Below, piece after piece: positions 1 through 9,022 of a stretch of DNA of 64,000 nt. The position numbers and the translations under genes were made by a program. Location of the stretch: NCBI GenBank assembly GCA_963556065.3, contig CAUVYH020000024.1, positions 1 to 64,000 of the forward strand, written 5' to 3'. The notes beneath the pieces are model-generated. The model had not been told where the DNA came from. It worked only from the letters and a program-made list of their open reading frames with translations, and made no database searches. This DNA is from JBAXTE01 sp963556065. Lineage in GTDB: Bacteria; Bacteroidota; Bacteroidia; Bacteroidales; WCHB1-69. Every line of letters begins with the position of its first letter. Position 1 is the stretch's first letter.

Positions 1-1
1 A

Positions 2-841
2 AACGGATGTACTGCAACCTCCGAGATTGCAATTACGCAAGACTCTCAGGTAGAAATCTCATTATTGAATACGGTTCCTGATCATTGTGCAAAAGGTATT
101 GGGGAAGCCACGGTAACAGCTACCGGAGGTAGCGGAACTTATACTTTTACCTGGGATGGGGTTGGATTGCCGGGATCGAATGCCGTCAGTCATGCTGTAA
201 ACCTACTCGCAGGCTCCTATCAGGTGACGGTAAATGATGGAAACTGTTTGGCAACAGTTACGGTGGTTATTAATAATATTCCCGGCCCAACTGCTGCATT
301 TGAACCTGTTCCTACGGTCGTATTCAACTCGAAACCGGAATTCCAGTTTCATAACGAATCAATCGGCGGAAGTACCTACTCATGGTCGTTTGGAGATGGA
401 ACATTCAGCACAGAGGAAAGTCCGGCTCACCATTATTTCGAATATGGGGAATCGGATGGATATATAATTCTATTGGAAGTAACCGATAACTTTGGTTGCA
501 AGGATACGGTTTCGCACAAGGTTATTATTCTGGATGATCTTAACATCTTTATTCCGAATACTTTCACTCCCCAATGGCGATGGGTTTGAACGATGTTTTT
601 AGACCGTTAGGATTGGGTTATCTCGAATCCGGATATGAAATGGCAGTTTATGACCGTTGGGGAAAACAGGTGTTCTATTCTAATCGGTTTGATAAAGGCT
701 GGGATGGCTCCATAGATGGCAAAAAAACTTAATATCAATAACGTTTTTACCTACCGGATTGTGATCTATGATTTAAAAGGTAAAGATTTTGTTTACACAG
801 GCCGGGTTACTCTTTTAGGTGCTAATACTTTTGGAAATTAA
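2..841 (+). CDS. SprB-like / gliding-motility C-terminal-domain protein, 3' part, frameshifted
   Basis: This is the C-terminal end of a large surface protein; the 5' end lies outside the window. The frame is open from base 2. It shows a SprB-type repeat (around GGSGTYTFTWDG), then a PKD domain with SWSFGDG, then the start of a gliding-motility-associated C-terminal domain (IFIPNTFTP), the T9SS type B sorting signal. The reading frame breaks three times: an extra C in the CCCC run at 569-572, an extra G near 588, and an extra T near 730. With these removed the domain continues as NGDGFNDVFRPLG, then DRWGKQVF, and ends at the TAA at 839-841. Proteins of this family are exported by T9SS and act as adhesins. 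The indels look like sequence errors, but a decayed gene cannot be excluded. Confidence 0.8.
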
Positions 842-845
842 CTAT

Positions 846-879
846 AAAAAGAGGCTGCTTTTTCAGGCAGCCTCTTTTT
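846..879 (+). terminator. rho-independent terminator
   Basis: An 8-bp GC-rich stem (851-858 GAGGCTGC with 867-874 GCAGCCTC) has an 8-base loop and is flanked by A5 on the left and T5 on the right. It starts five bases after the stop codon of the adhesin gene. The flanking A and T tracts extend the pairing, so it could act in both directions. Confidence 0.85.
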
Positions 880-996
880 ATACTCATTGCCTCGTCCTGA
901 AATAGCAAGGACAAAATAAGACGAAGATGCTCGTAAGACAATTGTAAAAGAAATTATCTTTACAAAATAAAACATTAGTGTTTAAATTGGTATAAA

Positions 997-1027
997 TTGG
1001 AATTTTACCCTTTTATTTGTATTTTTG
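997..1027 (+). promoter_or_regulatory. Bacteroidota-type promoter for the GT9 gene
   Basis: A TTG at 997-999 and TATTTTTG at 1020-1027 are separated by 20 bases, matching the known Bacteroidota consensus TTG-N17-23-TAnnTTTG. Transcription would start near 1034, just upstream of the likely start codon at 1047. Confidence 0.6.
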
Positions 1028-1046
1028 CCAATTATATTTTCTTTTT

Positions 1047-2040
1047 TTGAAAAAAAATACTCATTATTCAAACGGCATCTATCGGCGATGTAATATTAGC
1101 AACATCATTGTTCGAAAAAACTGCACCAATTCTATCCGGATGCACAGATTGATGTTTTGGTAAAAGAAGGAAATCAGCAACTTTTCCAGGGACATCCATA
1201 TCTTCATTACATGTTTGTTTGGGTAAAGAAGAAACATAAAAAATATAAAAATCTGCTTGTATTAATTAGGGAAGTTATAGAGCGCAAAAATATGATTATG
1301 TAATTAATGTTCAGCGGTTTATATCTAGCGGGGCGCTGACTGTGTTTAGTGGGGCAAAATGGAAAATCGGATTTCGGAAAAATCCGCTATCCATCTTCTT
1401 TACAAAGAACTTTAAACATTTAATATCATTTAAGCTTGGTTCGCCTCACGAGTTGGAACGAAATCATCAGCTTATTCGCGAAATCACGGATTCTAAAATT
1501 GCACCCACACGGCTTTATCCTTCACAACACGATTATGCTTTTACATCGGGATATAAAACTTCTGCTTATATATGTATTGCGCCCACTTCATTGTGGTTTA
1601 CCAAGCAGTTTCCTGCTGAACGTTGGGTTGAGTTAATTAAACTTTTGCCGGATGATTACAATATATATTTGTTGGGGGCAAAAAGTGATGATGCTATTTG
1701 CATGCAAATAATTAAAGAGGTTGGGCGATTAAATGTAATGAGCATGTGTGGAAAACTGACTTTACTGGAGTCCGCTGCTTTAATGAGGGATGCCCAAATG
1801 AACTATGTAAACGATTCGGCACCACTACATCTGGCATGTGCGGTAAATGCTCCGGTTACGGCTGTGTTTTGTTCTACCGTTCCCGAATTTGGGTTTGGCC
1901 CTCTAACTTCGAATAGCAAAGTTATACAGATTGAGGAGAATCTTTCGTGTCGTCCCTGTGGATTGCATGGTCATAAAAGTTGCCCGAAAAAACATTTCAA
2001 GTGTGCTTACTCAATTTCAATAGAAAAGCTGATTTTGTAA
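1047..2040 (+). CDS. glycosyltransferase family 9 (LPS heptosyltransferase-like), frameshifted
   Basis: This gene encodes a GT9 (ADP-heptose:LPS heptosyltransferase-like) enzyme of about 330 residues that adds sugars to the LPS core at the cytoplasmic face of the inner membrane. The N-terminal motif IIQTASIGDVILATSLFE is typical of the family, and the C-terminal half has ICIAPTSLWFTKQFPAERW and NDSAPLHLACAVNAPVTAVF, the donor-binding region. The only continuous frame is 1342-2040. The first part is recovered by correcting an extra A in the A6 run at 1115-1120 and a missing base in the A5 run at 1286-1290. The A8 run at 1050-1057, right after a TTG start at 1047, also seems one base too long. 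All three indels sit in A-runs. The C-terminal LSCRPCGLHGHKSCPKKHFKC is cysteine-rich, as in many GT9 proteins. Confidence 0.8.
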
Positions 2041-2088
2041 AATAGCCCATCCGCAGGCTAATAGAATCGTAATAGCTATAAAAAAACA

Positions 2089-2652
2089 ATGGAAAATGAA
2101 CTAAAACATACGGCTCGGATTCTTCTTAATGGAGGTGTAATCCTTTATCCAACCGATACGGTGTGGGGAATCGGATGCGATGTGATGCAGAAGGATGCAG
2201 TAGATAAAATATACAAAATTAAGCAACGGTCGGAAACTAAAAGCCTGATTTTGCTAGTGGACAGTATCGAACGGCTGCAAAATTATGTGGAAGACTTGTC
2301 GGAATTGGCAATTAAGCTGATCAATGAGGCAAAAAAACCACTTACAATTATTTATCCCAAAGCTAAAAATCTCCCACTTAACATTGTTGCCGTCGATGGT
2401 TCAATTGCGATCAGGGTGGTAAATCATGAGTTTTGCAAACAACTGATTCAACAAATAAATGCACCTTTGGTTTCAACATCGGCAAATAGAAGTGGTAGTC
2501 TAGCTCCTGCAAAGTTTGAGGAAATTACGGCGGAAATTAAGCAACAAATGGATTATATTGTGGGTCAGCAGTTTGAAACTTCGGAAAGCGCCCAACCATC
2601 CACCTTGATCAAATTGTTAGACCAAACACACTATGTAGTGATCCGGTCATAA
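2089..2652 (+). CDS. tsaC: L-threonylcarbamoyladenylate synthase (YrdC/Sua5 domain)
   Basis: This 187-residue single-domain protein is a TsaC/YrdC-type enzyme. The family makes threonylcarbamoyl-AMP from threonine, bicarbonate and ATP, the first step of t6A37 tRNA modification in the cytoplasm. The signature PTDTVWGIG is at residues 21-29, the basic KIKQR motif at 43-47, and STSANRSG at 129-136. The length matches E. coli TsaC (about 190) rather than the longer two-domain Sua5. It begins 48 bases after the GT9 gene on the same strand and is followed by a 107-base gap. A YciO-type paralogue is an alternative, but the intact KxR and SxSAN motifs favour the t6A enzyme. Confidence 0.88.
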   Translation: MENELKHTARILLNGGVILYPTDTVWGIGCDVMQKDAVDKIYKIKQRSETKSLILLVDSIERLQNYVEDLSELAIKLINEAKKPLTIIYPKAKNLPLNIVAVDGSIAIRVVNHEFCKQLIQQINAPLVSTSANRSGSLAPAKFEEITAEIKQQMDYIVGQQFETSESAQPSTLIKLLDQTHYVVIRS

Positions 2653-2705
2653 TGCTTCCAGAGTTATTAATTTTACAGATATTCGGTAAATTCAATATTT
2701 TATGC

Positions 2706-2713
2706 TAAATTTG
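2706..2713 (+). promoter_or_regulatory. -7 box (TAnnTTTG) upstream of the POT transporter
   Basis: TAAATTTG matches the Bacteroidota -7 element and lies 47 bases before the ATG. No TTG is seen at the expected upstream distance, so the call rests on one box. Confidence 0.35.
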
Positions 2714-2759
2714 CTTTTGAGAAAACAACAACAATATATATTAACTAAAACAAATAATT

Positions 2760-4302
2760 ATGTTTAAAAATCACCCGAAAGGATTACTAGCAGCAGCATT
2801 GGCTAATATGGGAGAGCGCTTCGGCTTCTACACGATGATGGCAATTTTAGCTTTGTTTTTACAAGCTAAATTTGGATTGGATGGTAAAAATGCAGGATTA
2901 ATTTATTCCACATTCTATTTTTCAATTTATATTTTGGCGTTTGTTGGTGGTATTATCGCCGATAAAACAAGAAATTATAAAGGAACAATACTTACCGGTT
3001 TAATTGTAATGTCGGTGGGCTATTTGCTTATTGCAATACCAACACCAACACCAACACCAAATAAAACGCTATATATAATTTTAACTTGTATCGGGTTGTT
3101 TGTTATTGCTTTTGGTAATGGACTATTTAAAGGTAATTTGCAAGCACTTGTAGGTCAAATGTACGATAACGAAAAATTTGGAAAAATGCGTGATTCCGGT
3201 TTTTCATTATTTTACATGTTTATCAATGTAGGTGCTATTTTTGCCCCATTTACTGCGATAGGTGTTAGAAACTGGTGGCTGGGACATAATGGTTTTTCTT
3301 ACAGTGCTGATTTGCCGGCTCTTTGTCATTCATACATTAACGGATCTATTACTCCGCAGGCAAGCGAAACTTTTGCCAAGCTAGCAACTGAAGTAAGCAA
3401 GTCTCCGGTTACTGATTTAGGTGCCTTTGCTAACGAATATTTATCGGCCTTTGCAACCGGTTTTCATTATGCATTTGGGGTGGCAATTTTTGCAATGGCA
3501 ATTTCACTGACAATTTATCTTATCAATAAAAAATATTTTCCAAATCCCAAAAAAGTTGTTACCGGTTCCGTTGCTGAACAGTTGGATGCTGATACAATAA
3601 AAATGGATGTTAAAGAAGTTAAACAGCGCATGTATGCTTTATTTGCCGTGTTTGCTGTTGTAATCTTTTTCTGGTTTTCATTTCACCAAAAATGGTTTAA
3701 CCCTTACGTTTTTTGCTAAAGAATATACCGATTTGAGTATGATTAAAATCAGTATCGGAAGTCTCACTATTCAGGGAGCTGAAATTTTTCAATCCATTAA
3801 TCCGTTCTTTGTCGTATTTTTAACTCCGGTATTATTAGGATTTTTTGGCTGGTTGCGATCTCGTGGTAAAGAGCCTTCAACTCCTAAAAAGATAGCTATC
3901 GGTATGGGAATTGCTGCAACAGCTTATTTGGTTATGACTACTGTTTCCTACTTCTCTCATCTTCCTCTTCATTCTGAAGTGGTTGCTGCAGGTACTTCTT
4001 CTGTTAAAGTTACACCCTTCTTGTTGATTGGAACATACTTTATCCTAACGGTTGCTGAACTATTTATTAGTCCGCTTGGAATTTCATTCGTGTCAAAAGT
4101 AGCACCTCCTCAATATCAGGGAATTATGCAAGGTGGATGGCTTGGTGCAACAGCCATTGGAAATCAGTTGTTATTTATAGGTGCTGTTCTATATGAAAGC
4201 ATTCCGATTTGGTTGACATGGTCTGTGTTTGTGATCGCATGCTCAATTTCAATGTTTACAATGATTTTTATGCTTAAATGGCTCGAAAGAGTTGCAAAAT
4301 AA
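2760..4302 (+). CDS. POT-family (proton-dependent oligopeptide) MFS transporter, frameshifted
   Basis: This is a proton-coupled di/tripeptide transporter of the POT/PTR2 family, about 510 residues with roughly 12-14 membrane segments in the inner membrane. NMGERFGFY (residues 16-24) corresponds to the ExxER region, with N in place of the first Glu. GGIIADKTRNYKG is the classic POT loop 2-3 signature, and FLPF-like FIAFGNGLFKGNLQALVGQMY follows. The frame is broken at the A5 run 3688-3692: removing one A joins HQNGLTLTFFAKEYTDLSM and carries the frame on to the TAA at 4300-4302, so the 3733-4302 segment is the C-terminal part of the same protein. A TPTPTPTP repeat lies between membrane segments 3 and 4. 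The E-to-N change is seen directly; whether it alters proton coupling is unknown. Confidence 0.85.
3041..3062 (+). repeat. 6-bp tandem repeat coding for (TP)n
   Basis: About 3.5 copies of a CCAACA/ACACCA hexamer code for alternating Thr-Pro residues in a loop of the POT transporter. Copy-number change would stay in frame. Confidence 0.7.
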
Positions 4303-4315
4303 GCACATTAAATAC

Positions 4316-4355
4316 AAAAAAAAGGAAGTCGGCAAATCGCCGACTTCCTTTTTTT
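4316..4355 (+). terminator. rho-independent terminator of the POT gene
   Basis: A perfect 10-bp stem (4324-4333 GGAAGTCGGC with 4339-4348 GCCGACTTCC) has a 5-base loop and is bracketed by A8 and T7. It starts 14 bases after the transporter stop. The paired A/T tracts suggest it also serves the convergent gene on the minus strand. Confidence 0.9.
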
Positions 4356-4425
4356 GTATTTAACAAGATTGTAACCAGTGGAAAATAGGCTAGATACAAA
4401 AGCCTTAATGACGGATCAATTGACT

Positions 4426-4974
4426 TTATTCCTTTTCTTCTTCTCTCAAAAACTTGAGCTTTTCACTGAAAAACAAAATCAAAACCGGAGATTTATCTTC
4501 TCCCTTGCGCTTAGCAAACACTTCAATCCAACTTTCATCAGGGGTGATGTATTTCGTGGCAGCTCCAAATTCACCGCTGTTACTATAAACTTCATATTCT
4601 TTTTCCGTCATTGCATCAACAATGGTATTATAGGGCTTATATTCTTCGTTTAAATAGACAATTACTTCAATCATTCGTCCGGTGGAGTCTGTAATTACAG
4701 CAGTTTCTTCATTGTCGCTGCTGGTAAACCGAAATAGCATACTACCGTCAATGTTTTGACCGGCTGTTAGCTCATTGTCGGAATTGTATTTGTATTTTTT
4801 GCATAGAGATAATCCTTTGTTATAAAAAGACTTTTTAAATTGACTGGGCTTTAATTTCATAAACCCTTTAATCTCTTTTTTTACAAACCGAAAAGGTAAG
4901 GAACTTTCCGAACTTTGGCCGAAAGTGGCTGAATATATAAGACAAATCAGTCCAATGACAAGTATTTTTTTCAT
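4426..4974 (-). CDS. secreted protein of unknown function
   Basis: This 182-residue protein starts with a clear signal peptide (MKKILVIGLICLIYSATFGQ) with likely cleavage after the AFGQ-type site. The mature part is charged and hydrophilic with no motif I recognise and no T9SS sorting domain, so it is probably periplasmic. It stands alone: the aminotransferase gene upstream on the same strand is separated by a strong hairpin terminator at 5060-5086. The C-terminal tail is very acidic and basic (KLKFLREEEKE). I cannot assign a function. Confidence 0.7.
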   Translation of the reverse strand: MKKILVIGLICLIYSATFGQSSESSLPFRFVKKEIKGFMKLKPSQFKKSFYNKGLSLCKKYKYNSDNELTAGQNIDGSMLFRFTSSDNEETAVITDSTGRMIEVIVYLNEEYKPYNTIVDAMTEKEYEVYSNSGEFGAATKYITPDESWIEVFAKRKGEDKSPVLILFFSEKLKFLREEEKE

Positions 4975-5059
4975 CTTGTTTCTAATTTTGTTAATAACGT
5001 TTTTACGAATAATCTTATTGTTTGTTCCGTTTGTGTAAAATATTATTTTTCAATAAAAT

Positions 5060-5086
5060 AGCGTGTCTGGCAAATCCAGACACGCT
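5060..5086 (-). terminator. hairpin terminator after the aminotransferase gene
   Basis: An 11-bp stem (5060-5070 with 5076-5086, core GCGTGTCTGG / CCAGACACGC) has loop CAAAT. It lies 22 bases beyond the aminotransferase stop; reading on the minus strand it is followed by ATTTTATTG, a modest T-tract. Confidence 0.75.
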
Positions 5087-5107
5087 CTTTTATTACTTAA
5101 TTAGAAA

Positions 5108-6304
5108 TTATTTTCTTCCGGGATACACTTTAAGAGCAGCATCTAAACATTTCATAGCCGCTTTTAAGCTGTCAACGTTAAGACAATAGCTGATTCTGAT
5201 TTCATCTTTACCACGACCTTTCGTGGCATAAAAACCGGTTGCGGGAGCCACCATAACGGTTTCTCCATTTAGATTGAATCCTTCGAGCAACCATTGGCAG
5301 AATTTATCGGCATCGTCAATTGGGAGTTTTGCCATGGCGTAAAAAGCACCGCCGGGGTTTGGACAAAAACAACCATCCATTTTATTGATTGCTTCTACCA
5401 CAATATTTCTGCGGGCGACATATTCATTCAATACTTCATCAAAGTATTCTTTGGGTGTATCAATTGCTGCTTCCGCTAAAATTTGTCCGAATGTAGGAGG
5501 GCTTAATCGAGCCTGAGCAAACTTCATTGCTACAGTGTACAATTCTTTGTTTTTTGTAATAAATGTTCCTATACGGGCACCACATGCACTATATCGTTTT
5601 GATACCGAATCGAGTAATACTACATGCTCTTCAATCTCCTTAAGGTTCATTGCAGAAAAATGTTCATTGCCATCGTAGCAAAATTCACGATAAACTTCAT
5701 CGGATAGCAGGAATAAATCATGTTTTTTAATAATATTGCTTAATGCCTGTAATTCTGCTTTAGAATATAAATATCCGGTTGGATTATTTGGATTACAAAT
5801 TAAAATGGCTTTGGTCTTTGGAGTAATTAATTTCTCAAATTCTTCGATAGACGGCAGTGCAAAGCCATTTTCAATAGAGGAAGAGATCGGTTTAACGGTA
5901 ACTCCCGCTTCAACTGCAAAGCCATTATAGTTTGCATAAAAAGGCTCCGGAATAATTACTTCATCGCCCGGATCCATACAGCACATGAAAGCAAAAATAA
6001 TTCCTTCGGATCCACCATTAGTTACAATGATTTCGTTTTCGTTAACATTAATGTTGAATCGTTTGTAGTATTCTACCAATCTTTTACGGTACGATAGAAT
6101 ACCTGCGGAATGGCTGTATTCAACTACGCGAATATCTGTGTTTTTCATTATTTTCATTGCTCCTTCGGGAGTGGCGATGTCTGGCTGTCCGATGTTCAAA
6201 TGGTAAACTTTAACACCTCTTTTTTTTGCTTCATCGGAAAAGGGGACAAGCTTCCTTATAGGGGAAGCCGGCATGTTGTGTCCTTTTTGAGAAATTTTTG
6301 GCAT
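5108..6304 (-). CDS. PLP-dependent class I/II aminotransferase
   Basis: This 398-residue fold-type I aminotransferase (aspartate aminotransferase-like family) is cytoplasmic and moves amino groups between amino and keto acids. YHLNIGQPDI (34-43) and the CNPNNPTG motif (170-177) are family hallmarks, SDEVY (201-205) holds the Asp that binds the pyridine nitrogen, and Lys236 in SVSKRYSACGARIG is the Schiff-base lysine. The protein is full length. The exact substrate cannot be read from sequence; aspartate, aromatic and LL-diaminopimelate-type activities occur in relatives. It is flanked by terminators on both sides and appears to be a single-gene transcription unit. Confidence 0.88.
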   Translation of the reverse strand: MPKISQKGHNMPASPIRKLVPFSDEAKKRGVKVYHLNIGQPDIATPEGAMKIMKNTDIRVVEYSHSAGILSYRKRLVEYYKRFNINVNENEIIVTNGGSEGIIFAFMCCMDPGDEVIIPEPFYANYNGFAVEAGVTVKPISSSIENGFALPSIEEFEKLITPKTKAILICNPNNPTGYLYSKAELQALSNIIKKHDLFLLSDEVYREFCYDGNEHFSAMNLKEIEEHVVLLDSVSKRYSACGARIGTFITKNKELYTVAMKFAQARLSPPTFGQILAEAAIDTPKEYFDEVLNEYVARRNIVVEAINKMDGCFCPNPGGAFYAMAKLPIDDADKFCQWLLEGFNLNGETVMVAPATGFYATKGRGKDEIRISYCLNVDSLKAAMKCLDAALKVYPGRK

Positions 6305-6327
6305 ATCATTTTGTTTTTAATTGTTTC

Positions 6328-6356
6328 AAAAAAAAAGTCCTGTCGTTTGACAGGAC
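6328..6356 (-). terminator. rho-independent terminator after the DUF1573 gene
   Basis: On the minus strand a perfect 8-bp stem GTCCTGTC/GACAGGAC (6356-6349 with 6344-6337, loop of four) is followed by a run of nine T (6336-6328). It lies 44 bases past the stop of the DUF1573 gene. Confidence 0.9.
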
Positions 6357-6400
6357 AAAATTCTTAAAAAAAAATGGATTTTTTCTAAAAAAAGTTTTTT

Positions 6401-6883
6401 TTATTGGTTTGTAACCGGGCTTTTTGCTTTTTCAGGAAGTGTTTCAGCTGGTTTGGCTAAGATATTTCCTTTAATTGACAAGATAACTCTGTCTTCGGTT
6501 GCATTTGACATAACGGTGATGGTTTTACTGATAGTTCCAATTCGTTTAGTGTCATATTTAACTTTTATCGATGCTGATTTTCCCGGCAAGATGGGTTCTC
6601 TAGGCCAACTGGGAACAGTGCAGCCACACGAAGAAACAACATTTGATAAAATTAACGGCTCTTTTCCTGTGTTTTTGAATTTGAATTCACATTCTCCGTT
6701 AGCGTCTTGTTGGATTGTACCATAATCATGAACTAATTTTTCAAATTTAATGACTGGTGCTTTTGGATTAGGCTTAGAAGCAGTGGGAGTGGAAGTTGCC
6801 GGAGTTGCTTTTTGAGCTTGGATATTTCCGCTTATCGCAATAAACATAAGCGATAACATAACGATTGAAGTGATTTTTTTCAT
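6401..6883 (-). CDS. DUF1573 domain-containing secreted protein
   Basis: This 160-residue protein has a signal peptide (MKKITSIVMLSLMFIAISGNIQAQ), a short Ala/Thr/Pro/Lys-rich linker, and one DUF1573 domain, an Ig-like periplasmic module common in Bacteroidota. FDYGTI-like HDYGTIQQDANGECEFKFKNTGKEPL and SSCGCTVPSWP are the typical features; the CGC pair may form a disulfide or bind a metal. The domain ends with ILSIKGNI. The function of the family is not established. The gene has its own -7 box upstream and its own terminator, so it is probably monocistronic. Confidence 0.88.
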   Translation of the reverse strand: MKKITSIVMLSLMFIAISGNIQAQKATPATSTPTASKPNPKAPVIKFEKLVHDYGTIQQDANGECEFKFKNTGKEPLILSNVVSSCGCTVPSWPREPILPGKSASIKVKYDTKRIGTISKTITVMSNATEDRVILSIKGNILAKPAETLPEKAKSPVTNQ

Positions 6884-6914
6884 TGTTAATTGTTTTTTAA
6901 ATGAATTATTGATG

Positions 6915-6922
6915 CAAATTTA
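6915..6922 (-). promoter_or_regulatory. -7 box for the DUF1573 gene
   Basis: On the minus strand this reads TAAATTTG, matching TAnnTTTG, 32 bases before the ATG. No upstream TTG is seen at the usual spacing. Confidence 0.4.
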
Positions 6923-7009
6923 AACTATTTTTCAGTATCTTATTGTTTTTTTAAACTTTTTATGATCGGTGGAACTTGGTTGAAAAAATCATGCCAAAAT
7001 CAGTTCCGT

Positions 7010-7567
7010 TTATAGCCCAATATCCGCAGCAATTCCTTGCATTGCACATAAAGATATTACGACAAATAGATCTAATGGAATTCCTATTTTTTCGCATTCC
7101 AAGATGTTTTCACGCTTTACCGAAGCAGCGAAATGCTTTTCTTTCATTCGTTTAATAATGGACTTTGGTTTTACGGAATGGATCTTCTTATCGGGATACA
7201 CATAAGTTGTGGCTGTAATTAATCCAGTGATTGTTTCTCCTGCAGCCAGCGCATGTTCAATTTTTGTTTGTCGTAAGCGAGGTGCAGCCTCTTCATTATG
7301 CATTATAATGGCATCGGTTATTTCGATGGGCAAGTTGAACTTTTTTAGCAGTGTAGGAGCTATGCTTCCATGTATTTTCGGGTCAGCATTTGTAATTTCT
7401 ACGTCAAGATCATGAAGTAACCCCGCCAGTCCCCATATTTCGGGATCTTCTTTAACATAAATGGCAAGCGCCCTCATCACTGCTTCCGAAGCAATGGAGT
7501 GCTTTATCATGGATTCACTCTGAATGCTCTGTCGTAGTATTAACAGTGCTTCCTCTCTTGTAATCAT
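7010..7567 (-). CDS. HD-domain (HDIG-type) phosphohydrolase family protein
   Basis: This is a 185-residue HD-superfamily protein, probably cytoplasmic. I chose the start at MITREEALLILRQSI, where family members begin, rather than the longer frame open from 7624. Motifs: KHS at 22-24, LLHDLD with the HD pair at 52-53, and further histidines at 66 and in IIMHNE. Where relatives often show an Asp in the ALxAAD helix this protein has ALAAGETITGLI, so metal-site completeness should be checked. HD proteins hydrolyse nucleotide or other phosphate esters; the substrate here is unknown. It is divergent from the flavodiiron gene and shares a ~145-base intergenic region with it. Confidence 0.8.
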   Translation of the reverse strand: MITREEALLILRQSIQSESMIKHSIASEAVMRALAIYVKEDPEIWGLAGLLHDLDVEITNADPKIHGSIAPTLLKKFNLPIEITDAIIMHNEEAAPRLRQTKIEHALAAGETITGLITATTYVYPDKKIHSVKPKSIIKRMKEKHFAASVKRENILECEKIGIPLDLFVVISLCAMQGIAADIGL

Positions 7568-7654
7568 AGATCGATTGCTTATTAATGTGAACAAGATTGC
7601 ATTTTTTTTAGTTTGGTTGCTCAATAGATTTACTTTAATTTTAAATAGATTTTT

Positions 7655-7689
7655 TTGATGATAGGAATTCTATTTTTTCCATAACTTTG
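7655..7689 (+). promoter_or_regulatory. putative promoter of the flavodiiron protein gene
   Basis: TTG at 7655-7657 and TAACTTTG at 7682-7689 are 24 bases apart, one more than the usual range of the Bacteroidota consensus. The -7 box lies 22 bases before the ATG. Confidence 0.45.
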
Positions 7690-7711
7690 CAACAAATTAA
7701 AAATAGGCAAG

Positions 7712-8938
7712 ATGAACGAAAAAGACATTATGAGCGTATCAAAATCCGTTAAATGGGTTGGTGTATTGGATAAGGATATTAAAACTTTCGATATTGTAAT
7801 GGAAACGAAATTCGGAACTACATACAACTCTTATCTTATTGAAGCTCAATATCCTGCGATTGTTGAGACGGCTAAAGAAAAATTTTGGGATGTATATGAA
7901 GCAAAAATTCGTGCAGCTATTAATCCTTCGGCAATTTGCTACATCGTTGTTAATCATACCGAACCCGATCATTCCGGAAGTATTCGTAAATTGTTGAATA
8001 TTGCTCCAAATGCGAAAGTGGTGGGTAGTGGAAATGCAATTCGTTATCTTAAAGATCAGATTGGAGACGACTTTCCTAGCATTATCGTAAAAGATGGGGA
8101 TGTAATTGATTTAGGGAATAAAAAATTAACTGTGGTTGGTGCTCCGAATCTTCATTGGCCGGATTCAATCTATACTTACCTCGAAGACGAAAAAGTATTG
8201 TTTACTTGTGATTCGTTTGGGGCTCATTTCTGCCATCCCGACATGTTTGAAGGTAAAGTGGGGGACTACGACGAAGCTTTTAAGTATTATTTTGATGTAA
8301 TTTTAAAACCGTTTAGTAAATTTATGCTTAAAGCTATTGAAAAGATTAATTTACTGGATATTCATGCAATATGCACAGGACATGGTCCGATTTTACTGGA
8401 TAATTGGCGAAAATATGTTGACTTGACCAAAAAAATGTCGGAAGAATACCTGCTTCAACCGGAGAAAAATCGAATTTTGGTAGCTTATGTTTCAGCTTAT
8501 GGATATACAAAAGAGCTTGCACAAAAAATAGTGGAAGGCTTAACTTCTGTGAGCGGTATAGTCGTCGATTTATGCGATATAGAAAAAATGGATGCCGGCA
8601 CTTTAGCCTCAAAAATTGAGTCCGCTAATGCTTTTCTTTTGGGTAGTCCTACTATCAATCAAAATATGTTGCCGCAGCTTTATACTAGCTTTGCGTTGAT
8701 GTCGCCATTGCGAGAAAAAGGCAAGTTGGCTTCTGCATTTGGTTCTTATGGGTGGAGTGGTGAAGCTGAAAAGTTTCTGGTTTCAAATATCCAGAACCTT
8801 AAACTTGATTACTTTGGGGAGTCATGTTTTGTGAAATTTCGCCCACAGCCGAAAGATTTTGATCGCTTCGTAAATTTTGGAAAATCGTTTGCATTACGGT
8901 TGGTCGAAAAAAATCGGAGCGAAACTTGTGGCGCATAA
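7712..8938 (+). CDS. FprA-family A-type flavoprotein (flavodiiron protein)
   Basis: This 408-residue flavodiiron protein reduces O2 and/or NO in the cytoplasm and protects anaerobes from oxidative or nitrosative stress. The metallo-beta-lactamase-like domain carries the diiron ligands H82, E84, D86 and H87 (NHTEPDHSG), H148 (LHWPDS), D167 and H224 (TGHGP). The flavodoxin domain starts near residue 255 (ILVAYVSAYGYTKELAQKI) and includes LLGSPTINQNMLP for FMN binding. All ligands are present and the length is typical. A start at Met7 is possible. No rubredoxin domain is fused, so a separate electron donor is needed. The gene stands alone on its strand. Confidence 0.93.
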   Translation: MNEKDIMSVSKSVKWVGVLDKDIKTFDIVMETKFGTTYNSYLIEAQYPAIVETAKEKFWDVYEAKIRAAINPSAICYIVVNHTEPDHSGSIRKLLNIAPNAKVVGSGNAIRYLKDQIGDDFPSIIVKDGDVIDLGNKKLTVVGAPNLHWPDSIYTYLEDEKVLFTCDSFGAHFCHPDMFEGKVGDYDEAFKYYFDVILKPFSKFMLKAIEKINLLDIHAICTGHGPILLDNWRKYVDLTKKMSEEYLLQPEKNRILVAYVSAYGYTKELAQKIVEGLTSVSGIVVDLCDIEKMDAGTLASKIESANAFLLGSPTINQNMLPQLYTSFALMSPLREKGKLASAFGSYGWSGEAEKFLVSNIQNLKLDYFGESCFVKFRPQPKDFDRFVNFGKSFALRLVEKNRSETCGA

Positions 8939-9022
8939 ATAAATCGTTGCTATTTTGGCATAATTTTAGCTGATTATTACAGTCTTTATGCTCATACTAT
9001 TATCCATTAAATTCATAAATTT

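Noticed and set aside
4378..4653. Plus-strand open frame opposite the secreted-protein gene
   Set aside because: It lies opposite a gene with a signal peptide and normal codon pattern, and it has no recognisable domain; a shadow frame.
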